Of a stretch of 17,375 nucleotides of DNA, positions 1 through 6,926 are shown piece after piece. The notes under the pieces were generated by a model. It was not told the origin of the DNA and searched no databases. It saw only the letters and a program-made list of their open reading frames with translations. Positions within the stretch are counted from its first letter, which is position 1. Every line of letters begins with the position of its first letter. Origin of the DNA: Gammaproteobacteria bacterium (GTDB taxonomy: Bacteria; Pseudomonadota; Gammaproteobacteria; SZUA-229); assembly GCA_011051475.1 (NCBI GenBank), contig DRLE01000176.1:1-17375 (forward strand), written 5' to 3'. The translations under genes were made by a program, and so were the position numbers.

Positions 1-579
1 CAGTGCCATCTGCGGCTTGCGGTTGCGGCCGCTGAAGTCGAGCAGTTTTTCGCGGTCGACCCAGCCCTCGCGTTCGGGCAGAGTGGGCGCCAGGTTTTTC
101 GCGCACAGCGGGCGCAGCAGGCGGTCGTCGGCGCCGGACTCGCGCACTACCACCGGCAACAGGTCCTTGCGCTGCGACATCGGGCGCTGGCCCATGACCT
201 CGCCGGTAATGATAAAGTCGAAACCGTTTTCCTCCATCCACTGCTTCGCCTTGCCCACCATAAAGATCTTGCAGTCCAGGCAGGGGTTCATATTGGCGCC
301 ATAGCCGTGCTTGGGGTTGATCAGTACGTCCTTGTACTCGTCGATAATATCGATAATGTGCAGCTTGATGCCCAGCTGCTCGGCGCTCCACAGCGCGTTA
401 TTGCGCTTGGGTTTGGCCTTGTCCTTCTTGCGGATGGCGTGGGTATGGCCTTCCACACAGAAGCCGGTGTAGAAATTGATGCCTTCAACATGGATGCCCT
501 GGTCGAGCATCAGCCTGGCGGCAAGCAGTGAGTCGAGGCCGCCGGAAATCAGGGCGACCGCTTTTCTTTGAGTGGCCAT
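1..579 (-). CDS. PP-loop ATPase, MnmA-like tRNA thiolation family (3' end cut off)
   Basis: 193 codons are visible from an ATG at 579. The reading frame stays open to the window edge, so the C-terminus is missing. The N-terminus reads MATQRKAVALISGGLDSLLA. SGGLDS (about residues 12-17) is the PP-loop that binds ATP in N-type ATP pyrophosphatases, which adenylate a substrate such as a tRNA uridine before sulfur transfer. A CxxC-type pair in NPCLDCK (about residues 99-105) matches the catalytic-cysteine region of MnmA/ThiI-like tRNA 2-thiouridylases, and ITGEVMGQRPMSQ follows. Similar short proteins are commonly annotated as tRNA (5-methylaminomethyl-2-thiouridylate)-methyltransferase or thiouridylase-like. 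Whether this one is the housekeeping MnmA cannot be decided, because the C-terminal half is absent. The spacing and motifs look like a shorter MnmA paralogue rather than canonical MnmA. No clear Shine-Dalgarno sequence is visible. It acts in the cytoplasm. Confidence 0.8.
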   Translation of the reverse strand, partial: MATQRKAVALISGGLDSLLAARLMLDQGIHVEGINFYTGFCVEGHTHAIRKKDKAKPKRNNALWSAEQLGIKLHIIDIIDEYKDVLINPKHGYGANMNPCLDCKIFMVGKAKQWMEENGFDFIITGEVMGQRPMSQRKDLLPVVVRESGADDRLLRPLCAKNLAPTLPEREGWVDREKLLDFSGRNRKPQMAL

Positions 580-619
580 AAGAATCTATCGGGAAAGTCT
601 GTCAGGAGGATAAAAGGCA

Positions 620-625
620 ATTATA
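620..625 (-). promoter_or_regulatory. Possible -10 box for the PP-loop gene
   Basis: Read on the minus strand this is a perfect TATAAT hexamer, about 40 bases upstream of the ATG at 579. No good -35 hexamer lies 16-18 bases further upstream (closest ACGTCT), so this is a suggestion only. Confidence 0.3.
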
Positions 626-648
626 TCAATTGTCGGGCGGTAAGACGT

Positions 649-676
649 AAAAAAGCAGCCCGCAGGCTGCTTTTTT
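649..676 (-). terminator. Rho-independent terminator after the PEP-CTERM operon
   Basis: GCAGCC (655-660), loop CGCA and GGCTGC (665-670) form a GC-rich hairpin. It is flanked by six A on the left and six T on the right, so it can work on either strand. It lies 22 bases beyond the stop of the minus-strand PEP-CTERM gene and is most simply that operon's terminator. It also insulates the operon from the PP-loop gene downstream. Confidence 0.85.
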
Positions 677-698
677 AAACAGGGTATTTGCTTGGCGC

Positions 699-1382
699 CT
701 AGCGGGCTTTTCGGCGTCCGACCCAGCCCAGTAACACAAGGCCGGAGCTGAACAGCAGGGCGGGCAGCGGCAGTGGGACAGCCGTGGTATGCACGGCGCC
801 GGCCAGTGAAAACAGCGGGTAGGCGCCGCCGGTCTTGAATCGGGGGTCGGTGCCCATGGTCAGGCGAATCATGCCGATTTCGATATTATCGTCAAGCGCC
901 AGGCCATTGTCACCGTAGAGGTCGATAGCCGTGGCCGAGATAACCGCGGCACAGTTACTGCTGCTGGTTTTAACACAGAGCGCATTGCCGTCACTGTCAT
1001 AAACGGTGGCGCTCTGGTTGGCGGGTACATTGTACAGGTAGTTACTGATCATGGTGTTGCCGGTATCGAAAACCTGCAGACCGAAGTTATAGTCATTGCC
1101 GACGGTAAAAATAACCAGGTCGGCCCCGGTCCCGGTAACGACGGTGTTGCTGCCAAAGCCAAGGTCGATGGAAGCGACAAGGTCTGTGCTTAAAACAAAG
1201 GTGCCGGCATCACGGGTAACGATATTGCCTAAATCCGCCGGACTCAGCGCAGGGCCGCTCGGGGATGTGGAAAAGCTGCCCGTTGAGCCGAGAAACTCAC
1301 TGGCGGTGACCTTGATGGTGGCCGCCTGTGCGCCGGTAGAGAGTGCGGCCATGGCCAGGGTGATCAGGAGTAGCTTTTTCAT
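699..1382 (-). CDS. PEP-CTERM (VPLP-type) exported protein, exosortase substrate
   Basis: 227 aa. It has a cleavable signal peptide (MKKLLLITLAMAALSTGAQA) and a C-terminal sorting tail VPLPLPALLFSSGLVLLG followed by GRRKAR. This tail has the tripartite PEP-CTERM layout: short Pro motif (VPLP variant), hydrophobic helix, basic cluster. Proteins of this class are recognised by an exosortase (EpsH/XrtA family) in the inner membrane and end up on the surface or in the extracellular matrix. The mature region is Ser/Thr/Gly-rich, with two Cys spaced for a disulfide (ALCVKTSSSNC), and resembles no enzyme I recognise. ATG 1382 is preferred over GTG 1394 because it directly starts a classic signal peptide. 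It lies 15 bases after the 141-aa protein and is presumably co-transcribed from the sigma-54-like promoter at 1876-1892. The exosortase itself is not in the window. Confidence 0.85.
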   Translation of the reverse strand: MKKLLLITLAMAALSTGAQAATIKVTASEFLGSTGSFSTSPSGPALSPADLGNIVTRDAGTFVLSTDLVASIDLGFGSNTVVTGTGADLVIFTVGNDYNFGLQVFDTGNTMISNYLYNVPANQSATVYDSDGNALCVKTSSSNCAAVISATAIDLYGDNGLALDDNIEIGMIRLTMGTDPRFKTGGAYPLFSLAGAVHTTAVPLPLPALLFSSGLVLLGWVGRRKAR

Positions 1383-1397
1383 AATGATTCTCACGGA

Positions 1398-1823
1398 TTA
1401 AAACAGGCTGCCATTGCCCGTAGGCAGCGGTGTTGAAGGACCTGCAGGATTGATATTTGGCGATGGCGGCGGCGTGAATTTCTGCCCGGTAATCGAGCCA
1501 TTAGGTGCAAAAGTTGTCGGAGGCATTACCTTGGGTGGCGGTGGTGCCAGCGCAGAAATACTGTTGGTGCGCAGATAAACACGGCTGCCACGTGCCAGCA
1601 CCGGCTGACCGGTGGCCGGCTGTACGCCGCCGGCGGCTGGCTCGATATCGAGCTCCCATGCGCCCCATTTATGAATGGAGTCGACATATGCGGTGGTGTC
1701 TTCGTCATCGTTGTCACTGCTTTTTGCGCTGGCAGCAAAACCGGTAGTGGAGAAGGCCAGCAGCAATACGCTGAGCAGTGCTTTCTGTGTGGCAGACAAA
1801 GCACCTGATTTAAAGCAATTCAT
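1398..1823 (-). CDS. Exported Pro-rich protein of unknown function, first gene of PEP-CTERM operon
   Basis: 141 aa. A signal peptide (hydrophobic run KALLSVLLLAFSTTGFAAS, cleavage near residue 31) is followed by a short acidic stretch (SSDNDDEDTTAYVDS). A small central segment contains WGAWELDIEPAAGG and LARGSRVYLRT. The C-terminal third is rich in Pro, Asn, Ser and Thr (APPPPKVMPP, TPPPSPN) and looks disordered. No catalytic motif, lipobox, transmembrane helix after the signal, or PEP-CTERM tail is present. I do not recognise the family. It is first in an operon with a PEP-CTERM protein and sits just downstream of a sigma-54-like promoter. This suggests a role linked to exopolysaccharide or extracellular-matrix production, as an inference from context only. 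The start is the ATG at 1823; a weak GAG about 10 bases upstream could serve as ribosome-binding site. Confidence 0.75.
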   Translation of the reverse strand: MNCFKSGALSATQKALLSVLLLAFSTTGFAASAKSSDNDDEDTTAYVDSIHKWGAWELDIEPAAGGVQPATGQPVLARGSRVYLRTNSISALAPPPPKVMPPTTFAPNGSITGQKFTPPPSPNINPAGPSTPLPTGNGSLF

Positions 1824-1875
1824 TATTTAAGTCTCAATTGTGTACTGATTTTTAGACATTTTACCATAATACGTA

Positions 1876-1892
1876 TTGCATGATTTGTGCCA
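1876..1892 (-). promoter_or_regulatory. Sigma-54 (-24/-12) promoter of the PEP-CTERM operon
   Basis: The minus strand reads TGGCACAAATCATGCAA. The -24 element TGGCAC is perfect. The -12 element is ATGCA instead of TTGCA (one mismatch), and the invariant GG and GC are separated by exactly 10 bases, as RpoN promoters require. Transcription would begin near 1866, about 43 bases upstream of the ATG at 1823. PEP-CTERM genes in several lineages are known to be controlled by the PrsK/PrsR two-component system acting with sigma-54, so position and context agree. Confidence 0.75.
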
Positions 1893-2388
1893 TCATTTTT
1901 TTTGCATATAAAAATCAAATAGATAGAGTGTTAGATGCTGTGCAGGCGGGATGGAGAACCTGTCTGAGGTCCGTTTATGCCGGTATTTTGTCTGAAGTGT
2001 AAAAAAAACTGGCAGGATTTCTGCCGGACGGCCTGCGTCAGCCGGGTTGCTGGTGTTCTGGCGAGGGTTTTATTTATGACCGCATTTTCAGATGATAGTA
2101 AAAAAACCGTAATATCAAAGAGATAGGGTGATTTGGCGGCGGCATGATAAGCGAGTGCGGCAAAACAGCGGTAATCGCCAGCGTTATCGCCGGGTTCTGT
2201 ATAAATAGTCGACGAGTGACGGATATTTTTACACTAATGAAAAATCAAGACTAAAAAATATCCAAAGACTCTGTTTTCGCTGTTTTTCGACCGTTTTTCC
2301 TGTCGGTATTATTTACAGAATCTTGTCATAATGACCGATGTTATTTTTGGTCAGCCCCCGAAATCGAATCCTTTCTGCAATATAGGGG
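1893..2388. other. AT-rich gene-free stretch, probable upstream regulatory region
   Basis: No credible coding region was found on either strand. Stop codons are dense, runs of A or T are frequent and composition is clearly more AT-rich than the genes around. A small palindrome, GGCAG-GATTT-CTGCC (2011-2025), lies about 145 bases upstream of the predicted transcription start. That is a plausible distance for an enhancer-binding-protein site, but binding is not shown. A second, AT-rich inverted repeat is listed separately. Confidence 0.5.
2221..2263. repeat. AT-rich inverted repeat
   Basis: GGATATTTTT (2221-2230) pairs perfectly with AAAAATATCC (2254-2263) across a 23-base spacer. It could be an operator, a structured transcript end or a decayed mobile-element end. 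Nothing in the neighbourhood decides between these. Confidence 0.5.
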
Positions 2389-2556
2389 CTAGGGAACCTC
2401 TGAAAAACTCGTGAAATCGCATATTATGTACAGGTCATGCGATAACGGCGTTAAAGTTCTTGCAAATAGCCCCAGCTATTCGCTGCAAACTTTGCCTTGT
2501 TCTCACATGACCTGTACACAATCTGCTTCATTCAGAGTTATTCAGAGGTTCCCTAG
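2389..2556. mobile_element. MITE-like element with nested inverted repeats
   Basis: The ends are 22-base inverted repeats with one mismatch (2389-2410 and 2535-2556), beginning CTAGGGAACCTCTGA. Inside them lies a second pair of arms with one mismatch in 17 (2423-2439 and 2506-2522, core TGTACAGGTCATG). At the centre is a hairpin AATAGC-CCCA-GCTATT (2465-2480). CTAG occurs at both outer borders and could be a 4-base target duplication, as known for some IS5-family elements, or part of the repeat itself. No coding capacity is present, so mobility would depend on a transposase elsewhere. The right border overlaps the stop codon of the TPR/beta-barrel gene, so the element may also act as its transcription end. 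Family assignment is inference. Confidence 0.75.
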
Positions 2557-3869
2557 AGGAAATAACGGGCCAGATTGATGGCAAACAGCTTTCTTTCATA
2601 ACTGAAGGCATCGACATTGGAATTGTTGCGGGTGTAGGAGGCATGCGCGTTCAGTGTCCAGCCGCTGAGGACGCCTTCGTCAAAGTCAAAATTGTAACCC
2701 AGTATATAACGCCCCTCACGCTCATCGCGTACCTTGCCGGAAACCGTGTCGGGACCGTCAAAAGCATAGGTTTCCACATTGATATTCAGGTAGATATTGC
2801 TTTTCTTGCCGACGCCGATAAAACCGCCGGCATAGATTTCATTGCTGTTATAGGCATACTGATCGTCCTCGGCCGAGCGGTCCTTCAGGCGGAAACCGAG
2901 TTCCAGGCCATTGTCGACGCCGCCCAGCAGCGTGGTATAGGCCGCGCCGGCCAGGGCGCCGCTACCGTCGCGGGCCTGGTCTTCTTCACGCGCAAAATCG
3001 TTGTTCATCCAGGAGGCTTCCAGGGTAATGCTGCGGTAATTACCCAGGTCGAAGGCCAGCAGCGGGTTGACCGAGAGAAAGGTACCCAGGGTGCGGTTAC
3101 CAAAAAAGCTCTGGTCGACCTGTACATTGACAACACCGCGCCAGCGACCGGCTGAAATAAAGGCCGGGCCGGTACTGGCGCTTAGCGTGTTCAGGCTGAA
3201 GTCGCTGTTGCGGGTATAGTTATTGCCGGTCCACGATACCTGGCTCTGCCATTCAAAACGGGTGGCGGCGCCGTCGACATCAAAGGGTTTGCCATTGATA
3301 TAACGGTGCGAAGCACTGAAGAAAGTATCCAGGCCGGGTGAGCCCTTGTCCTGGCCATCGGGTATCTGGTAGTCCAGGCTGCCACGCAGGGGGGCCAGGT
3401 TGATATTGGAGTTATACAGTACGCCGGCCTTGGCATAATAGGAGAATTCGTGTTTGCTTTGCGGTTTGAGTTCGTCGCTGGTGAGCTGGGCAATATAGGC
3501 GAGTATGGCAAGGCGGACCTTTTCCGGTGTTTCCGGGTCGTCCAGCACAGTCTGGAATTCGCGCAGTGCATCTTCGTAGCGGCTGGCGCGATGATAGCTG
3601 ACGGCAAGCTCAAGGCGAGCCCGGTTCAAGGAAGGTCGGCGACTCAGAATGTATTCGAATTTTTCAATGGCGTCGTAAATCTTTCCGCTGTCGCGCTCCT
3701 CCATGGCCATGTCAAAAATTTCCTGCGCATGTTCGTCGCTCAATACCGAGGGGACGGGCGATTGTGCCGCGGGCGCATCATCCGCAAGGCTGCGGCTGAA
3801 CGGTTGCAGGGTGATAAGAATCAGAGAAAAGACAAGGAGAGTGCGTACTGGTGTCATTTGAGGTTTCAT
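2553..3869 (-). CDS. TPR-containing outer-membrane beta-barrel protein (Slam/DUF560-like)
   Basis: 438 aa. A signal peptide (hydrophobic TLLVFSLILITLQPF, cleavage near residue 30) is followed by a periplasmic TPR domain at about residues 45-130 (DAIEKFEYILSRRPSLNRAR and YEDALREFQTVLDD are typical helices). The C-terminal part, about residues 145-438, shows alternating, aromatic-rich strands and ends in NLARYFL, the look of an outer-membrane beta-barrel. TPR followed by a roughly 14-strand barrel is the architecture of surface lipoprotein assembly modifiers (Slam, DUF560), and the segment YNSNINLAP opening the barrel fits that family. The barrel may equally be a porin-like relative. It is divergent from the LapG/HD-GYP operon with only 50 bases between, so joint control is likely. 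The stop TAG lies inside the border of the MITE-like element. ATG 3869 was chosen; ATG 3857 is an alternative. Confidence 0.7.
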   Translation of the reverse strand: MKPQMTPVRTLLVFSLILITLQPFSRSLADDAPAAQSPVPSVLSDEHAQEIFDMAMEERDSGKIYDAIEKFEYILSRRPSLNRARLELAVSYHRASRYEDALREFQTVLDDPETPEKVRLAILAYIAQLTSDELKPQSKHEFSYYAKAGVLYNSNINLAPLRGSLDYQIPDGQDKGSPGLDTFFSASHRYINGKPFDVDGAATRFEWQSQVSWTGNNYTRNSDFSLNTLSASTGPAFISAGRWRGVVNVQVDQSFFGNRTLGTFLSVNPLLAFDLGNYRSITLEASWMNNDFAREEDQARDGSGALAGAAYTTLLGGVDNGLELGFRLKDRSAEDDQYAYNSNEIYAGGFIGVGKKSNIYLNINVETYAFDGPDTVSGKVRDEREGRYILGYNFDFDEGVLSGWTLNAHASYTRNNSNVDAFSYERKLFAINLARYFL

Positions 3870-3919
3870 GAAAACAAAGTGGTGCAGGAGATAAATCAGT
3901 TGGGGTATTATACCGGTCC

Positions 3920-4588
3920 ATGCTTAAAAAAACGTGCTATTCGTCGATTTTCCTGTTTCTGCTGCTGGGCCCGTCTGTAGTCCTGGCAAATCATGCCGAC
4001 GGCAGCCTGTTCGGCTACCAGAGTATAGAAAAGAATAATCTGGCCCTGTTTCCACAGTGGCTGTCGGTGCTGGAGCGGCACCTGCGTGATATGAAGGAGA
4101 GCGGTTCCTGTGAATCCACGCGCTTCAACCGCTGTCATCTGCAGCAATGGCAGGCATTTCTGCAGAGCATTCGCAGACAAAGCCCTATGCAGCAGATTCG
4201 CCAGGTTAATCGATATGCCAATGAAAAACCGTATACACTTGATCTGGAAAACTACGGTATTAATGATTACTGGGCCACGCCAGGGGAGTTTCTCACCAAT
4301 AGCGGTGACTGTGAGGACTATGCCATTATCAAGATGCTGTCGATGAAATGGCTGGGCTATGATATTGATCGCATGCGTGTGGTTGTGGTGCAGGATACCA
4401 ATCTGCGCATTCCGCATGCGGTCATGGCCATTGAAAAGGACAATGATGTTCTTATTCTCGACAACCAGATCGATGAGGTCATTTCACACGCTGATATTTT
4501 CCATTATGTACCGGTATACTCGGTCAATGAAAAACACTGGTGGATGCATGTGCCGGTGCAGGACGGGCATAACCGGGACGGCCGGTAA
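3920..4588 (+). CDS. lapG: LapG-like periplasmic transglutaminase-type cysteine protease (BTLCP)
   Basis: 222 aa. A signal peptide (SSIFLFLLLGPSVVLA, residues 8-23) exports it to the periplasm. The catalytic triad of the BTLCP (DUF920) family is visible: Cys131 in NSGDCEDYA, His166 in IPHAVMAI and Asp181 in LILDNQ. D130 and E132 flanking the Cys match the calcium-binding positions of LapG. In Pseudomonas and Legionella, LapG cuts the N-terminal retention region of giant type I-secreted adhesins, releasing biofilm cells, unless the c-di-GMP receptor LapD sequesters it. Here the next gene, 27 bases downstream, is a membrane sensor with a degenerate HD-GYP domain rather than LapD. No adhesin or type I secretion gene is in the window, so the substrate is unknown. 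ATG 3920 is the only sensible start in frame; its ribosome-binding site is weak. Confidence 0.9.
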   Translation: MLKKTCYSSIFLFLLLGPSVVLANHADGSLFGYQSIEKNNLALFPQWLSVLERHLRDMKESGSCESTRFNRCHLQQWQAFLQSIRRQSPMQQIRQVNRYANEKPYTLDLENYGINDYWATPGEFLTNSGDCEDYAIIKMLSMKWLGYDIDRMRVVVVQDTNLRIPHAVMAIEKDNDVLILDNQIDEVISHADIFHYVPVYSVNEKHWWMHVPVQDGHNRDGR

Positions 4589-4615
4589 GATGCACGCTGA
4601 AGGTAGCTGACAATC

Positions 4616-6616
4616 ATGAAAAACAGACCGGCCCTTATTGCGCTTAGCCTGCTTCTGCTGTTTATCAGCGGCAGTGTCTGGCTTATTTTTGAATATGTGT
4701 CGGCCGAGAAGCAACGTGACCTTGATGCCTGGCGCTCGCGCCTCAGCATTATGGCAGAGTCACAACAGCACGTGTTGCAGCGCTGGTTCGACGAGCAGCG
4801 CAGCAATCTCAGCGACCTTGCAAACAATCCGTTGATGCAGCTTTATGTCAGTCAGCTGGCGATGGCGGACAGTGAAGATGAAACCAGCCGTGGTCAGGTG
4901 CAGCATCTGAAAAACCTGATCAATGCCACGGCCGAGCGTGCCGGGGTGTTTACTCCGGTACAGGCCATCAAGGGCAATATCAGCAACAGCATTAATGACG
5001 GCATTGCCGTGGTCAATGGAGACGGTATCATGCTGGCCAGCCGCTACTTTCCGGTCAGTGATGCGCAGGTGAACCATGCCTGGCAGCAGGTAGTCAGCCT
5101 GCCCGGCATCTATGTCTCCCCGGTGTACGATATTGGCGACAACCAGCCGCGCCTGATTATCGCCGTGCCGGTCAGTTCGGTGCAGGCAATGAATGCCCGT
5201 GATATCCGTGCTGCCATTGTTGCCGTTATCAATCCGACACATAGTCTCTACCCTTTGCTGGCCAAGGACTGGGTAAGTATTCAGAGTGAGGAGAGTCTGC
5301 TGTTGATGCGTAACGGCAATACGATTACCTATCTCAGTCCATTGCAAAAGGGACCCGGCCTGTTCCACCGTATGGCGGCGGATGCGACGGCGGAAGGGCA
5401 GGCGGCAGGCGATATCGGCAGTTTTGTTATTGCTGCAGACTATCGTGGCGTCAAGGTGCTGGCGACAGCGCGGCGCATAGCCAGTACGCCAATGATCCTG
5501 GTGCAGAAAGTCAGCCTGAAAGAGGCGCTGGCCGAGTCACAGGCACACCGTAACTTTATTCTTACCGTGTTTCTGCTGGTGGTCTTTATTATTGCCGTCA
5601 GCTTTATCGCCATCTGGCGTCATGCCACCAGTCTGCACCTGGAGCGGGCGCGCCGCCGGCTGGAAGCGCGTGCGGCACTGCTTAATGCCGTTGGTGACAG
5701 CATTAATGATCATATTTTTCTGCTGGACCACAAAAACAGGCTGGTATTTATCAATAATGCGCTGGCCACCACCTTCGGTGTCAGTAATGTCGATATCCGC
5801 GGCAAGTCACTGAACCATGTTTTTGCCAGTGAGATCAGCGAACGACTGCTGGCGCTGATTCCGCAGGACGGCGAAGATGATGTGCGCAACAGGGAAATGC
5901 GCCTGAGTATGAAGGACCGCCGTCATGACTACCATGTCTCCGTGGTCGCCCTGCATCACCCCGACTATCGCCGTTCGCACCTTTTCGTGATGCACGACAT
6001 AACCCGACTCAAGGACGTGCAGGGCAGGCACAACCGGTTGATGCAGGGAATTATTGCCACCCTGGTGCAGCTTATTGATCGGCATGACCCGCATTGCGCC
6101 CATCATTCCGAACGCACGCGCGATGTCGCTGTGGCCATCGCCCGCGCCATGGGACTGCCGCAGCCGCGTATCGACGCGCTGGCCATGGCGGCCATGCTGG
6201 CCAATATCGGCAAGCTTTATATTCCCGCGGAAATGCTCACCAATGAAGACAGTCTGAGTGAGGAAGAATCGGCACAGGTCAGAAAGAGTGTTGAATACAG
6301 CGTCGAAATTCTCAGGGACCTGGAGTTCGAGGGGCCGGTGGTGGACATTATCCGGCAGAAGAATGAATACCTCGATGGCAGCGGCTACCCGCAGGGACTC
6401 AGTGGTGATGAGATTATGCAGGAGGCGAGGATACTCAGTGTGGCCAATGCCTTTGTCGCCATGATCAGCGCACGCGCCTGGCGCCCCGGACGGCCGGTAA
6501 AGGAGGCGCTGGATATTCTTATCTCGGAAGCCGATACGCGTTACGACCGGCATGTGATTGCGGCGCTGTTTCATGTCAGCGAAAACCATGCCGACTGGTT
6601 TGAGTGGCAGAAGTAA
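4616..6616 (+). CDS. Membrane sensor: periplasmic Cache-like domain, PAS, degenerate HD-GYP
   Basis: 666 aa. TM1 is at about 6-26, with a large periplasmic region 27-312 resembling a double Cache domain, TM2 313-334, PAS 350-465 and HD-GYP 470-655. HD-GYP enzymes hydrolyse c-di-GMP with a two- or three-metal centre. Here His497 (HSER) survives, but the HD pair is Ala529-Asn530 (LANIGK instead of LHDIGK). The ligand His after it is Ser558, the HH pair is Lys582-Asn583 and the later AD is Ala610-Asn611. The DGSGYPQGL loop (587-595) is intact. Such loss should abolish hydrolysis while a ligand-binding surface may remain. The gene follows lapG by 27 bases with a GAAGG ribosome-binding site, so the two are almost certainly one operon. 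A receptor controlling LapG across the membrane, like LapD, is the likely role; this is inference. HAMP is absent. Confidence 0.88.
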   Translation: MKNRPALIALSLLLLFISGSVWLIFEYVSAEKQRDLDAWRSRLSIMAESQQHVLQRWFDEQRSNLSDLANNPLMQLYVSQLAMADSEDETSRGQVQHLKNLINATAERAGVFTPVQAIKGNISNSINDGIAVVNGDGIMLASRYFPVSDAQVNHAWQQVVSLPGIYVSPVYDIGDNQPRLIIAVPVSSVQAMNARDIRAAIVAVINPTHSLYPLLAKDWVSIQSEESLLLMRNGNTITYLSPLQKGPGLFHRMAADATAEGQAAGDIGSFVIAADYRGVKVLATARRIASTPMILVQKVSLKEALAESQAHRNFILTVFLLVVFIIAVSFIAIWRHATSLHLERARRRLEARAALLNAVGDSINDHIFLLDHKNRLVFINNALATTFGVSNVDIRGKSLNHVFASEISERLLALIPQDGEDDVRNREMRLSMKDRRHDYHVSVVALHHPDYRRSHLFVMHDITRLKDVQGRHNRLMQGIIATLVQLIDRHDPHCAHHSERTRDVAVAIARAMGLPQPRIDALAMAAMLANIGKLYIPAEMLTNEDSLSEEESAQVRKSVEYSVEILRDLEFEGPVVDIIRQKNEYLDGSGYPQGLSGDEIMQEARILSVANAFVAMISARAWRPGRPVKEALDILISEADTRYDRHVIAALFHVSENHADWFEWQK

Positions 6617-6629
6617 TTTGAAAAATACA

Positions 6630-6670
6630 GACGCTTTTAAGCGTAGAGACACAGAGGACGCGGAGAAAAG
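6630..6670. repeat. GAGACACAGAGGACGCGGAG-type intergenic sequence
   Basis: After a short palindrome (ACGCTT-TT-AAGCGT, 6631-6644) come purine-rich units GTAGAGACACAGAGGACGCGG and GAGAAAAG. This resembles a class of short dispersed intergenic repeats often seen in proteobacterial genomes. Only one copy is in this window, so the repeat nature rests on memory of similar sequences, not on data here. The rest of the 6617-6729 gap holds nothing else I can support. Confidence 0.25.
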
Positions 6671-6729
6671 CTGAACGGGTGTTCCTGAATGAAAAGTTCT
6701 GTGCCCCTTATTATCAGGGGCTAACGATT

Positions 6730-6918
6730 TCAGGATTGCACCGAATAAACCAGCAGCATAACAAAGGCCATTACCACCACGGCCAGCAGGATGACCGTGC
6801 CCCAGTGCGATTCCTCGGCCTCGCGGCTTTTCTGCATGCTGGCCTTGACCCCCGGCAGGATCATAAACAGCAGCAAGATGCCGCCTATCGCCCACAGTAT
6901 CTGCATCCAGTTATCCAT
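6730..6918 (-). CDS. Small inner-membrane protein with two predicted helices
   Basis: 62 aa. Two hydrophobic segments (about 7-22, ILWAIGGILLLFMILP, and 42-58, TVILLAVVVMAFVMLLV) flank a short charged loop (KASMQKSREAEESHWG). There are no Cys and no catalytic motifs. I do not recognise a family with a defined function. The stop of the upstream cupin gene is 8 bases before this ATG and an AGG sits just upstream of the start, so the two are read as one transcript. Membership of a real gene is supported by the tight coupling, the clean ribosome-binding site and the typical small membrane-protein composition. Confidence 0.7.
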   Translation of the reverse strand: MDNWMQILWAIGGILLLFMILPGVKASMQKSREAEESHWGTVILLAVVVMAFVMLLVYSVQS

Positions 6919-6926
6919 AAGCCTGC

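Noticed and set aside
1893..2388. Possible short ORFs in the AT-rich gap
   Set aside because: Every frame is broken by frequent stops and no start has a ribosome-binding site followed by a plausible protein.
5807..6895. 362-aa minus-strand open frame
   Set aside because: It is antisense to the HD-GYP sensor gene, with no ribosome-binding site and no recognisable domain.
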